A stretch of 64,000 bases of DNA from Agrobacterium vitis (lineage in GTDB: Bacteria; Pseudomonadota; Alphaproteobacteria; Rhizobiales; Rhizobiaceae), in contig NZ_JACXXJ020000005.1 in NCBI RefSeq assembly GCF_014926405.1, forward strand, positions 315,001-379,000, in the 5' to 3' direction. Each line of letters begins with the position of its first letter. Positions within the stretch are counted from its first letter, which is position 1. Under the pieces are notes generated by a model. That model was not told the DNA's origin. It worked only from the letters and a program-made list of their open reading frames with translations, and ran no database searches. This document shows positions 25,507 to 34,436 of the stretch, piece after piece. The position numbers and the translations under genes were made by a program.

Positions 25507-26149
25507 CGGCAAACTTCTGAATAGCGTCTCGAACGAAAGGCTTTCGAAGCTGACGGACGCCAAAGCCCTTGAGGCCAGGCGCAAGCGCCAGATCGCCATG
25601 GCCAGGCGCGACCGCCCGGACTTCGACCAACTGGCCCGCTGGGTGGTGGCCAGCTGCAAGATCGGCATGGAGCAGGTGATCCGCGATAGCCTTGGACAGC
25701 AGGGCATTGAATGCTGGTGCCCCTGCGAGCGGCTGAGACTACCGCCCAGGCGCGGCAAGCCAGCGATCATCGTCCAGCGGGCGTTATTCCGTGGCTATCT
25801 GTTCGTGCAGGTGATCCCGGACAATGAAGCCTATGTCGGTCTTATGCTGGCCTCCAAGCTGCGGAGCCTGATGGGTCGGGATGGCAAGCCCTACCTGATG
25901 CCGGAACCCTTGATGCGGCAGCTGCTCCTATCGGCCAAGACTGCGGAGAGGAAGCATATGGAAGCGGGCGACGTTCCACCGATGCCGGATGTGCTGGGCA
26001 AGCAGGTAACGATCCGCTCCGGCCCGTTTGCCGACTTCGTGGTGACGGTGCGCAAGGTGCTGTCGAAGCGTGGTCAGGTGGTGGTGGATGTTCCGCTGTT
26101 TGGTGGAATGAGTGAGATCACCATGGGTATTGATGCCATCGCGACCTGA
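25493..26149 (+). CDS. NusG-like transcription antitermination protein
   Basis: 218 aa from ATG 25493 (ATG 25496 equally possible), after GAGGGACG. The NGN domain is visible: WVVASCKIGMEQVIRDSLGQQGIECWCPCERL, then RALFRGYLFVQVIPD, and the C-terminal KOW-like segment GKQVTIRSGPFADFVVTVRKVLSKRGQVVVDVPLFG. Specialised NusG paralogues such as RfaH or phage-encoded ones load on RNA polymerase to read through terminators. As last gene of the phage-like operon it could control transcription of downstream cargo, but that cargo is on the other strand. The long upstream frame extension lies within the previous gene. Confidence 0.82.
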   Translation: MMQHNGKLLNSVSNERLSKLTDAKALEARRKRQIAMARRDRPDFDQLARWVVASCKIGMEQVIRDSLGQQGIECWCPCERLRLPPRRGKPAIIVQRALFRGYLFVQVIPDNEAYVGLMLASKLRSLMGRDGKPYLMPEPLMRQLLLSAKTAERKHMEAGDVPPMPDVLGKQVTIRSGPFADFVVTVRKVLSKRGQVVVDVPLFGGMSEITMGIDAIAT

Positions 26150-26382
26150 GGTCGTCGGTTGCAAGGTGGAGACCCCTTGGACGATGGTCAGATAGCCTCG
26201 TGGCCCGGGGGCAGGGGGGTGGGTTAGCCTTGAACCCGATCCGCCTCCCGCACCGGCGTCAGTCATTCGTGTGTAGCGAGGGGAAATTGGAGACAAAAAG
26301 CCACTCTGGGAGACTAGGGAAACACAAGACAAAAGGTGAATGTCTCAGTGCCAGGACGGGCAGTATTGCTTAGAACCCGCCC
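26150..26382. other. Junction between phage-like module and T6SS cargo, no gene seen
   Basis: A 233-bp, G-rich then A-rich stretch (e.g. GGGGGCAGGGGGGTGGG near 26200). It separates the plus-strand early operon from the convergent minus-strand T6SS cluster. In a complete temperate phage late genes would begin here; none do. Confidence 0.5.
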
Positions 26383-27294
26383 TCATTGGCTGACCGGTCT
26401 ATCGATCACGGTTGCCGGTTTTGCGATCTCTACAGGCACGAACAGCAGGACATTAAAACCGTCGTCTGGATCGTAACGTGCCGGATCGAGCAGGATATGG
26501 CTGTGGGTTTGCATGAACCAATGAGCGACATCGGTATTATAAAACGCCGTGATCAGCCCCATGATCCGGTTGCCGGCCATGGCAAGAGTTTCACCGGTCG
26601 ACAGACGTTTTGTATTGAGTATGACCAATTTACGTTGGGCGGGAAAGCCAGCGTCGGAAACGTGGACTGAAAGTCTGCCCTCCTGGTAGCTTCTCACACG
26701 CACCCGCAACCTTGGAGGACGCAGCGCATCGAAATGAGCGTTAATTGCCTTCAGGCGTGCCTTAGCCTCGGTCTTGGTGATGCTGACTTCGGGCAAGACG
26801 TCGCTAACGGGCGCAAGCTGCTCGCCGAAATACTGCCGGGTCATCTCTTCTGAGTGTTCGGCATAAGTGAGGTGTTTGACCGGTAGTTCTTCCAGCCATT
26901 TTCGGCGCAGTGCGATTGCCATGGCTTTTGCTTGCTCCTCACCATATTCGCGCACGGAGAACTTCTCGCGCTTGTGTTCTGTGCGGGTAAGGAGAGATGC
27001 TTCCCAGGCTTCGTCCTCTGCCAGTTCGACGTGGCGCACGCCTGAAATGCCACTCTTGTTATTCTTGCGGAGCAGAACGGCTTGCTCATGATTGGTGGCA
27101 GGTGGCAGGACGGATATAATGGCATCTCGGTAAATCTTCGCCTGGGCATAGCTCGCCTGTGATGACCCATAGATGCTGTCCTTGAACAGCCGCACGACCC
27201 GGATGCCGCGTCGCCTCAAATCCACCCACCAGCCGGCGCCGTGGTTCTCGTTATGCTCTTCGCGAAACAGCGCGTAGGTGTCAGCGTCATCCAA
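26383..27294 (-). CDS. Protein with two AP2/ERF-like DNA-binding domains
   Basis: 303 aa. Residues about 18-62 (GAGWWVDLRRRGIRVVRLFKDSIYGSSQASYAQAKIYRDAII is split by a G-W-x-V, then R-x-F-x-D-x-x-Y-G pattern) and about 75-137 (NKSGISGVRHVE ... WEASLL ... AKAMAIALRRKWLEELP) both match the three strands plus helix of AP2-like domains. The C-terminal part (about 170-300) has alternating strands and ends VLLFVPVEIAKPA. Bacterial AP2 proteins often travel with mobile DNA. Last gene of the T6SS run, 10 bp after its upstream neighbour. Role unknown. Confidence 0.6.
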   Translation of the reverse strand: MDDADTYALFREEHNENHGAGWWVDLRRRGIRVVRLFKDSIYGSSQASYAQAKIYRDAIISVLPPATNHEQAVLLRKNNKSGISGVRHVELAEDEAWEASLLTRTEHKREKFSVREYGEEQAKAMAIALRRKWLEELPVKHLTYAEHSEEMTRQYFGEQLAPVSDVLPEVSITKTEAKARLKAINAHFDALRPPRLRVRVRSYQEGRLSVHVSDAGFPAQRKLVILNTKRLSTGETLAMAGNRIMGLITAFYNTDVAHWFMQTHSHILLDPARYDPDDGFNVLLFVPVEIAKPATVIDRPVSQ

Positions 27295-27304
27295 TATGCT
27301 TAAG

Positions 27305-27877
27305 TTACCTCAGTTCAACTGGAAGGTTCTCTAGAGTTAAATCGTACTCTGGAGGCGACTGGACAGCAGTTACGCTTAGTCTTTTTCCAGTGCGTAACAT
27401 TTGAAGTGCTTCACGGCCTAGCCACCATGATTGGACCTTTTTAAAATCTTCCTTCTTTAACTCGCTCTGGAAATTTCGCATTATAGCCTGCGCCCATTTT
27501 GTCGTATGCATTGTTTTGACGCTTCCCGGTAAGAGGGTGCCCTCTTTCCAAAGGCCAGCAAGTGTCACTTCTACAGATTCTTCGTTAAACCCGTTATAGA
27601 CGCTCCATTCTTTCGTTCCAGGCCTGCTTGACTCTTCATTTATATATTCGCGTGTTTGTAAATGCGCGCCCCGAGGAACTATGAGATAGGAAATTGATCC
27701 GCTTGCTGTCTCGTTGGTAGCGATTCCGGGTTGCGATATTTCGGAGCTGGATACTATCGGGGGATCGGGCCTATCATGGATCCCCACTCTGACAAATCCG
27801 AGATCTTTATCCATCTCAAGAGCATAAATAACTGGCTTAATGTCGGCAGGTGTTGCAAAGAAGAATATTTGCTTCAT
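27305..27877 (-). CDS. Hypothetical protein in the RHS immunity region (190 aa)
   Basis: Not recognised with certainty. The protein starts MKQIFFFATPADIKPVIYALE, has a DKDLGFVRVGIHDRPDPPIV segment, and later a Trp-rich helical part (SVYNGFNEESVEVTLAGLW, VQSWWLGREALQMLRTGKRL). Its base composition is lower in GC than the RHS core. Such genes behind an RHS toxin are often orphan immunity proteins left from earlier toxin tips, which is the working guess. Confidence 0.5.
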   Translation of the reverse strand: MKQIFFFATPADIKPVIYALEMDKDLGFVRVGIHDRPDPPIVSSSEISQPGIATNETASGSISYLIVPRGAHLQTREYINEESSRPGTKEWSVYNGFNEESVEVTLAGLWKEGTLLPGSVKTMHTTKWAQAIMRNFQSELKKEDFKKVQSWWLGREALQMLRTGKRLSVTAVQSPPEYDLTLENLPVELR

Positions 27878-27983
27878 TGCTTTACCTTCTGTGTTAAAAT
27901 GAAATATTCTTTCAGGGTTCTTTTTTATTGAAATGTAATTTCATTAATTGTTAATAACATATTATCTATCATTCAATTTATAT

Positions 27984-28298
27984 CTATATGTATTCTCGTA
28001 TTTTAGAAAATAATATATCTAAATCCATTTTAATTTCACTATTTTCGAGCGCACTTGCATCCAAATGAGTTTCTTCAATAATTTCCCAATTTTCACTCTT
28101 TGTATCATCGAATAAATTATAGAATACATATCCGTTCGACCACAATGCGATGTGGCCCATCAATCGTCCATTTGAAAAATCTATATCGATGAGATCACCA
28201 AAATCACCATTTTTATGAACGCCAACATCTACTATAAACCCCGCGTCACATTTGTTTATTTCGCTAATTAAGTTTTCACTTAGTTTCTGAATTTCCAT
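27984..28298 (-). CDS. Probable immunity protein to the RHS toxin
   Basis: 104 aa, starting one base after the RHS stop codon region (28298 versus 28300), markedly AT-rich and acidic. It has a small alternating alpha/beta look: GFIVDVGVHKNGDFGDLIDIDF, RLMGHIALWSNGYVFYNLFD. Position and composition fit a cognate immunity protein that neutralises the RHS C-terminal toxin in the producing cell. It might belong to the TriTu immunity family paired with TreTu toxins; this is from memory of the family and not proven. Confidence 0.7.
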   Translation of the reverse strand: MEIQKLSENLISEINKCDAGFIVDVGVHKNGDFGDLIDIDFSNGRLMGHIALWSNGYVFYNLFDDTKSENWEIIEETHLDASALENSEIKMDLDILFSKIREYI

Positions 28299-28299
28299 A

Positions 28300-31200
28300 T
28301 TATTTAACCTCTATCTTTCGCATATCATAAACACTCGGAAGTATTTCACCTCCCTGCTTCTCTAACATTCGCTTTTGCGACGCGGAGGCACTTGGTCCGA
28401 TAAGTTTCTTCCAGTCCTCCCGCCCACCTTTTAGCAAATGCCGACTCTCCACCTTGAACTCAACATAAATACTCCCAGGTGGAGCTTGCTTCCTAAATGA
28501 ATCAGGTCCTGAAGTTGCAACGAAAGTTTGCCCACCACCGCCCTCTTGAGCTCGTCCAGAAGCTCTCATACCCTCATACTCGGTTTTCGACATCCAACGC
28601 CCGACCGTTTGAGCCATGCCGAAAAGATCTAGGCACATGCTTGGATTATCGACATACCCCTGCGGCCGATCTCCGCCTGCAAGCCCGATCGGGTCTGGCG
28701 AGGCATATTGCCCGGTCAGCGGATCGTAATGCCGATGGCGGTTGTAGCACAGGCCGGTCTCGGCATCCTCGTACTGCCCTGGAAACCGCCAGGGGCAGTG
28801 GAGTTCGTCCGGTGGGCGGTTGTGTTTGGGGAGGGCGGCGAGGGAGCCGAAGGTTTTGGTGGTGCGGATGGCACCCCAGACGTGGTGATCGGCGGCCCAG
28901 ATCAGCGTGCCCTTGGCGTCAAACATCTCCTTCGGCGTACCGAGGTGGTCGCTGACGATGGCCAGCATCTCGCCTGATGGCAGTTGCTTGGCCAGCAGCC
29001 GATGGCTACCCGCTTCAAAATGCCAGTGGGTGGCCTGATCCCAGGCGATGTGACCATCCAGAGACAGCGGTGCTTCGGCCACCATGTGGTCGCCGTCCCA
29101 GAGATAGGCCGTTCCCACCTCCGGGAGGTCGTGATCCGTATCGGTGGCGTCTGAAGCTGTCTTCGTCTGCCGTGGCACGCCATCGCCATTGACAAGGCTT
29201 GGCCAGCGCAGAGCGGCTCTGTGGCGGTCTTTCTCTGCAAAGCGGCGGACCTTGGAAACACGACGGCCAAAGGCATCGTAGCGGAACAGCCATTCCTCGC
29301 CCTCCAGGGTGGTCACGCCCACCAGCCGGTCATGGGCATCCCAGCGATAGCGCCAGCGCTGCGACCGGAAACCGTCGCGCTCCACCCGCCGCTCGATCAG
29401 CCGTCCGCAATCGTCATGGAGGAGTTGGATCTTTTCGCCCTTGGGGCCACGGGCAATCTGCACCACGCCACCGGCAGATGTTTGCCATCCACTGGGTTTG
29501 GGTGCTGGGACGATGGAGCCGAAGGTTTCGTCAAAGGCCCGGCCATAGGGAGTGGGTTGTTCGGCAATCGTGACAGACGACGAGGCACCAGCCAGATTGC
29601 GCGCCTCGTCATACTGGAAGCGTTCCGAGCCAAAGGCGGCTTCAGAATCCGTCAACTGGCCGTTGTCATCATAGGTGTATTGCCGTTTGCCCCACAGGCC
29701 ATCTTCAATGCTGGTGGGGGCAAAGGCGCGGTCATATTCGTAGACGCGGTGGATATGTCCGGGCCGGGCACGGGCCGAGCGTTCACCACCGCCGCCAGGG
29801 ATGTTCCAGCCCAACCGCGAGACGTCCAGGCCCCCCGCCACCGCGGGACCAGCTGCTTGGGCAGCAAGCTGGCCTGCGGCATCGAAGCGTTGCAGCAGGT
29901 GGAAGCCACCCATGCGCCGCTCGGTTTCGCGGCCCAGCACATCGCGTTTGAAGGTGATCTCGGTATCACCTGCCACCATCTGCTCAACGGCACCCAGGGG
30001 ATCGCGGATATACTGCGCAAGAGAGCCGCCTGCGCCGGTGATCTCGCGCAGAATGCGGTTGCCCATCGCATCGCGTCTGGATTTGATGCGCCTGCCATTC
30101 AGGCTTTCGCCGATGATTCGGCCATTGCGGTCTCGCTCGAATTCCACAAGTGCGGCACTGTTTTCTGCACTGATCAGCAGGCCACGGGCATCGTACCAGA
30201 AGCGCGTGATATCTTCCGGCTCGCCTTTGGCGGTAAAGCCTTCGATCCGTTTGATCAGGCCGGATTTGTCATAGGCGTAGCGCAGCTTTGCGCCATCCGG
30301 CTTGACCGTTTCGATAATCTGGCCTGCGGCATCGCGGGCGTAGTGCCAGACACGGCCATCGAAATCCTCTTCGGCCACGACCCGTCCGGCTGCATCCCGC
30401 TCAAAGCTATAGACCCGGCCAACGGCATTGGTAACGGAGATGACTCGGCCTTCGATATCAGTGGCAAGTTTCAGCTCCCCACCCTTGGGATCGACGATGG
30501 CTTGCAACACACCGAAGGCACCGTAGCGATAGTGCCACATGCGGCCCTCGCCATCCGTGACCGTGGCAAGCTGGCCTGCACCATCAAACGAGCGCGTGAC
30601 CTGCACACCATCGGCACGGATAACGGCACTGACGGTATCAAAGCCACCCGCACCGGCCCGGTAGATGTGTTTGGTGACAGCACCCGTTGGGCCGATGGTT
30701 TCCACCAGACGGCCAAAGGCATCGTAGACAAAGCGGCTGGTATTGCCTTTGACATCGGTAACCGAGGCCAGCCGGTTATGCGCATCCCATGCCCGCCGCT
30801 CAATCGCGCCATTGGGGAAATGGGTTTCCACCACCCGGCCCCTGGCATCGCGCACCAGTCGGGTCTCGTGGCCTTCGGCATCCTTCTCGCTGATGACATT
30901 GGCGTTGTCATCATGCTTGTAGGTCCGTTTGTTTCCGGCGCCATCGATCGCGATTAGCAGTTCGCCATTGTCACCCCAGCCATAGACCGTCGAGCGGCCT
31001 TCTGGGTCGGTCAGTTCCTTGACATTGCCGTGGACATCGTAGCGCGTGCGGCTTTCATAGCCGTTCTGGTTCTTGGTCGAAATCCGAAAGCCGTGGCGAT
31101 CATAGCCATGCGCCACCACGCCGCCCAGCGCATCGATTTCCGCAGTGACGTTTTCATGCTCGTCGTAGCGGAAGGTCTGGGCTTGCGCCTCCACACCGCC

Positions 31201-32817
31201 GGGGAGATAATCGGTCTCGCCTTCGCGGTAATCAAACCGGTCATTGTTCCAGATGCCGTTGGTGCGGGTGTGCACCACCCGGCCATCGTCGTCATAGGTA
31301 AAATGGGTTTCGGACTGGCGTGTCAGGTTATTCCACGAGACAAGAAGGTCCCGGTCTCTTTCCCAGACGTAATGCACCGACATGCCGAAGGCGCAGGTGG
31401 CTTCCCGCATCCGTCCCTTGGCATCATAGGTGTAGCGCGCCAGTTCCAGCTCGGAGCCTTCAGTGCCGATCAGCGCGATGCGGGTGCGCTGGCCTTGCGC
31501 GTCATTGTCAAAAATCAGCGAAAGGCCATCCGGCCCCTCGATCTTTTCCAGCCAGCCAGCATCCGAGCGCTCGAAGGTGAGACTGTTGCCGTTCAGGTCA
31601 TCGAGCTTTTCCAGCCGGTAGACATCGTCGTCATACTGCCTGAAGTGCTTGACGATGCCGCGATCCTTGAGCTCCAACTGCTTCAGCCAGGGGGCTTTCA
31701 GCTCCAGATGCGGAAAGGCGGCATTCAGTGACGGCAGGAAATTGAAGGGTCGGTCGAAATCAACCGCTTTGCCATCGGCAGTGTGAAACAGCAGCTTGCC
31801 ACGCGCCGGGTTGGAAAACACCTCATCGAACATGGAAATCTGGCACGGCCCGAGCGGTCTGGTATAGCGAGCGGGCAGGGCGAGCTTGAGGCCCATATAG
31901 CGGGAGCCGTCAAAGCCAAGCGTGCCGGGGATGAGGAAGTCGCGCCAGGTTTCGAGGTATTCGCCGTTGGCGACGGAGACGGGTTCGCCGACAACTGCTG
32001 CGGGGCTGGCGCCCGACTTAGCAGCTGCTGCGGGGTTGGCCCCCGATTTGGCGGCTGCGGCAGGGCCCGCACGCGATTCAGCTGCGACCGTCGCGGGTTG
32101 GGCACGTCTAAAGAATATTCCGCGTCCGCCGCTGCTGGGCTTTGGCATCCTTCCTGCACCACCAGGCATAGGCAGGGCGGCCATAAGGCCAACCATCACC
32201 ATTTTTTGGTTGTCTATTTCCGCGGTCGACGTCGAAGCATTGATATTCTGCTTCTGCTTGCAAAGGGCCTTGAATACCTCGGGATTTCCTGCAGCCTTAG
32301 CTTCCTGCATTTGCTGATCTAACGCCTCGATCATCTCCAATCGAGACATATTTTCATGCGGGCCACGGAAGCTCAGCGCCTCCCAACCAGTCAGGTTATA
32401 GGCTGCGCCTCCATTCGCTTTGCCTTTTCCAGCAAGCCATTCTGATGATGGGAGACTTTGCAGATAATCCAGACGGCTTTGTTCTGCATGGGGTGTTATG
32501 TAGCTTGTTAGTCCCTGATCTAAAGTACCGCTACTCTGTTTGGCTAATAGGTCCTTCAGTTCCCCGTCACTGTCCTTGTATGATTGAGCAACCCGCTTGA
32601 TCTCTTTTTCGAATGCGGATTGAGGACAATAATAGGGATTGGGTGCGGCGGTCGCATCGACCAGAACATCGGCGTCAGTGTTGGCGTTACGCTTTGCAAC
32701 ATTGTCGCCCGTGACGTCTCGCTCTGGAGTTCCTATCTCATCGTTCGCCACAGCCAGCTTCCATTTGTTTATTTTAATATTTCCTTTGGGGGCCTGGTAA
32801 AGCCTTATCAGCACCAC
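28300..32817 (-). CDS. RHS-repeat T6SS effector with C-terminal toxin domain
   Basis: 1505 aa. Unrecognised N-terminal region (1-250), an Ala/Gly/Ser linker with repeats around AAAAKSGANPAAAAKSGA (about 245-275), then a DUF6531-like block EPVSVANGEYLETWRDFLIPG. From about 320 to 1370 run many YD/RHS repeats (e.g. RYDVHGNVKELTDPEGR, YDAFGRLVETIGPTG) that form the toxin cocoon. The core ends with YASPDPIGLAGG near 1372. The variable tip (about 1390-1505: TVGRWMSKTEYEGMRASGRAQEG, YVEFKVESRHLLKGG) is the toxin; it recalls the TreTu ADP-ribosyltransferase-like family, moderate confidence. Secreted on the VgrG encoded upstream. Confidence 0.88.
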   Translation of the reverse strand: MVLIRLYQAPKGNIKINKWKLAVANDEIGTPERDVTGDNVAKRNANTDADVLVDATAAPNPYYCPQSAFEKEIKRVAQSYKDSDGELKDLLAKQSSGTLDQGLTSYITPHAEQSRLDYLQSLPSSEWLAGKGKANGGAAYNLTGWEALSFRGPHENMSRLEMIEALDQQMQEAKAAGNPEVFKALCKQKQNINASTSTAEIDNQKMVMVGLMAALPMPGGAGRMPKPSSGGRGIFFRRAQPATVAAESRAGPAAAAKSGANPAAAAKSGASPAAVVGEPVSVANGEYLETWRDFLIPGTLGFDGSRYMGLKLALPARYTRPLGPCQISMFDEVFSNPARGKLLFHTADGKAVDFDRPFNFLPSLNAAFPHLELKAPWLKQLELKDRGIVKHFRQYDDDVYRLEKLDDLNGNSLTFERSDAGWLEKIEGPDGLSLIFDNDAQGQRTRIALIGTEGSELELARYTYDAKGRMREATCAFGMSVHYVWERDRDLLVSWNNLTRQSETHFTYDDDGRVVHTRTNGIWNNDRFDYREGETDYLPGGVEAQAQTFRYDEHENVTAEIDALGGVVAHGYDRHGFRISTKNQNGYESRTRYDVHGNVKELTDPEGRSTVYGWGDNGELLIAIDGAGNKRTYKHDDNANVISEKDAEGHETRLVRDARGRVVETHFPNGAIERRAWDAHNRLASVTDVKGNTSRFVYDAFGRLVETIGPTGAVTKHIYRAGAGGFDTVSAVIRADGVQVTRSFDGAGQLATVTDGEGRMWHYRYGAFGVLQAIVDPKGGELKLATDIEGRVISVTNAVGRVYSFERDAAGRVVAEEDFDGRVWHYARDAAGQIIETVKPDGAKLRYAYDKSGLIKRIEGFTAKGEPEDITRFWYDARGLLISAENSAALVEFERDRNGRIIGESLNGRRIKSRRDAMGNRILREITGAGGSLAQYIRDPLGAVEQMVAGDTEITFKRDVLGRETERRMGGFHLLQRFDAAGQLAAQAAGPAVAGGLDVSRLGWNIPGGGGERSARARPGHIHRVYEYDRAFAPTSIEDGLWGKRQYTYDDNGQLTDSEAAFGSERFQYDEARNLAGASSSVTIAEQPTPYGRAFDETFGSIVPAPKPSGWQTSAGGVVQIARGPKGEKIQLLHDDCGRLIERRVERDGFRSQRWRYRWDAHDRLVGVTTLEGEEWLFRYDAFGRRVSKVRRFAEKDRHRAALRWPSLVNGDGVPRQTKTASDATDTDHDLPEVGTAYLWDGDHMVAEAPLSLDGHIAWDQATHWHFEAGSHRLLAKQLPSGEMLAIVSDHLGTPKEMFDAKGTLIWAADHHVWGAIRTTKTFGSLAALPKHNRPPDELHCPWRFPGQYEDAETGLCYNRHRHYDPLTGQYASPDPIGLAGGDRPQGYVDNPSMCLDLFGMAQTVGRWMSKTEYEGMRASGRAQEGGGGQTFVATSGPDSFRKQAPPGSIYVEFKVESRHLLKGGREDWKKLIGPSASASQKRMLEKQGGEILPSVYDMRKIEVK

Positions 32818-32853
32818 GCATCACAGCTTGGATCTCATCTTCAAATCCCGTTT

Positions 32854-33270
32854 TCAGTCACGCTTGATGATTTTAGTCTCAATCGACTTTTGCGGTTCTT
32901 GGGGCCCTGGATCTGGCCGGTTGATCCAGGCTTCCTGCCGATGCGCCCATGTCGCGAAACCTTCTGAGTAAACGAAAGGCGAAGCGATGTTGACCAGCGC
33001 GATGCCTTTATAGCCAGGGCTGACAATGCCCTTCTTCGTACCCGGCTCATGTCCAGTGACGCCAGGAACCGCTGAGTTTAATTGAAGGTCGAATTTGCCG
33101 TTGTTTCTAACGGACGTGGAATAACGGATTGCCTTGTCGAGTGTTACCATCGACGAATAGGGGACCGGAACAACGCTGGAGCCACGTGGTGTCCAGCACA
33201 CGTCCGGACCTTTAGAAGCAATGACGTTTGACGCGCATTTGCGCGCTGACGCGTTGGCGGAATCGCTCAT
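32854..33270 (-). CDS. DUF4150/PAAR-like T6SS spike-tip protein
   Basis: 138 aa. Starts MSDSANASARKCASNVIASKGPDVCWTPRGSSVVPVPYSS, the usual DUF4150 (PAAR-like) opening, and includes PGVTGHEPGTKKGIVS. Such proteins cap the VgrG trimer and connect it to the effector. The gene lies one base after DUF2169 and directly before the RHS gene, the familiar vgrG-DUF2169-PAAR-effector order. Confidence 0.85.
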   Translation of the reverse strand: MSDSANASARKCASNVIASKGPDVCWTPRGSSVVPVPYSSMVTLDKAIRYSTSVRNNGKFDLQLNSAVPGVTGHEPGTKKGIVSPGYKGIALVNIASPFVYSEGFATWAHRQEAWINRPDPGPQEPQKSIETKIIKRD

Positions 33271-33271
33271 T

Positions 33272-34426
33272 TTAAGCCTCTATTTTTAGCTTTGACGCAG
33301 CGTGCTGGCCAAAGTCCTCGTTACCTGCAATGTTCAAGATGGCCTGCTCGTAGACGCCAGGCGGAAAATTCACTCGCCAAGATAAAAATACACGCCAGTC
33401 GCGGCGTGAGACGGCTGAAATATCAAGAAAAACTGTGTCGAGAACCATATTCTTCTTATCAAGAACGTTGTCCTCGCCCACAAACTCAACAAACAAATGC
33501 TCGTCTGGCAGAGAAAACGATATCTCTTGAGCTTTCGCGCACAGCCCAATAAGACGAAACCGCTCAGTGCCCTTTAAATAGGGATGCACAACCAGATCGG
33601 GATGAGCCGAATTATGGAACGCGAAGCTGTAATCCGGTGCCCATGCCGGCCATATGTTGTCTATCCAGTTTTGGTCATAGGTTCCAGCCAGCGGCAATCG
33701 TGGATCCCATGCGGGTGGGATCGGGCCCAGAGACTGTGGTGAATAGGTTTTATAGGGCTGAGCAATCGGTTCAGACAACAATTCAATCTGAGGGGCCGGA
33801 TGCGGGATTGTGTGGTCGCTCCAATCCTGATCAAGCTTGCCGCGTCCAATCGGATTGCAGGTGTCGGTGTCGAAAGCTTGATTGCCGTTATCGTCTTGGC
33901 CCTGCGGAACCTCACCACCATATGCATATTCGTAGTGCAGCGGCAGCGCGCTGATCGGTTCCGGCTCCGTCAATATCCAACGATCAAACAAACGCCGATG
34001 CTTGCGCCACTCGCCCTTCTCTCTCTCGGAAAGATCACGCTTCCAACGGGGTTGCCATTCCCGGGGTCCCGTCACCTGCAACCATTTCTCTAGCTTTGGG
34101 CCATTGTCATCTTCTATGACGATGCCGCATTCCCATGACGGTTTACGATCGCCGCCCGCAGTCCGTGCCACTGCGTTGACGATGACGTCTGTTGCCGGCT
34201 TGTTCGGAACCATGTCCGATGGATGCCAAAGGGACGAGACGTTGACATCACCATGGCAGAGATCGGTGAAAACCATCGGGGCCTGTTCCTCAGCCACGAG
34301 GAGGCGTCCTGAGGGCGCAATTTCATAAGTTGCCTTGACAATAACGATACCGAATTCTCGGTCCTGGTTGTCACGGCTGTAATAGCGGAAGTTTGGATAC
34401 GGCGTATTGTTGATCAGTTCCGGCAT
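33272..34426 (-). CDS. DUF2169 T6SS effector adaptor/chaperone
   Basis: 384 aa. Family blocks include YYSRDNQDREFGIVIVKATYEI at the start, PLHYEYAYGGEVP near 190, NPIGRG near 215, and RDWRVFLSWRVNFPPGVYEQAIL near 350. DUF2169 proteins are intracellular adaptors that help load PAAR-linked effectors onto VgrG and are not themselves secreted. Located 10 bp after vgrG in a single transcript with the effector. Confidence 0.9.
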   Translation of the reverse strand: MPELINNTPYPNFRYYSRDNQDREFGIVIVKATYEIAPSGRLLVAEEQAPMVFTDLCHGDVNVSSLWHPSDMVPNKPATDVIVNAVARTAGGDRKPSWECGIVIEDDNGPKLEKWLQVTGPREWQPRWKRDLSEREKGEWRKHRRLFDRWILTEPEPISALPLHYEYAYGGEVPQGQDDNGNQAFDTDTCNPIGRGKLDQDWSDHTIPHPAPQIELLSEPIAQPYKTYSPQSLGPIPPAWDPRLPLAGTYDQNWIDNIWPAWAPDYSFAFHNSAHPDLVVHPYLKGTERFRLIGLCAKAQEISFSLPDEHLFVEFVGEDNVLDKKNMVLDTVFLDISAVSRRDWRVFLSWRVNFPPGVYEQAILNIAGNEDFGQHAASKLKIEA

Positions 34427-34436
34427 GACCCTGACC

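Noticed and set aside
29221..30957. 578-codon open frame on the plus strand inside the RHS gene
   Set aside because: Antisense to well-conserved YD repeats; open because of GC-rich codon bias, with no family features or RBS.
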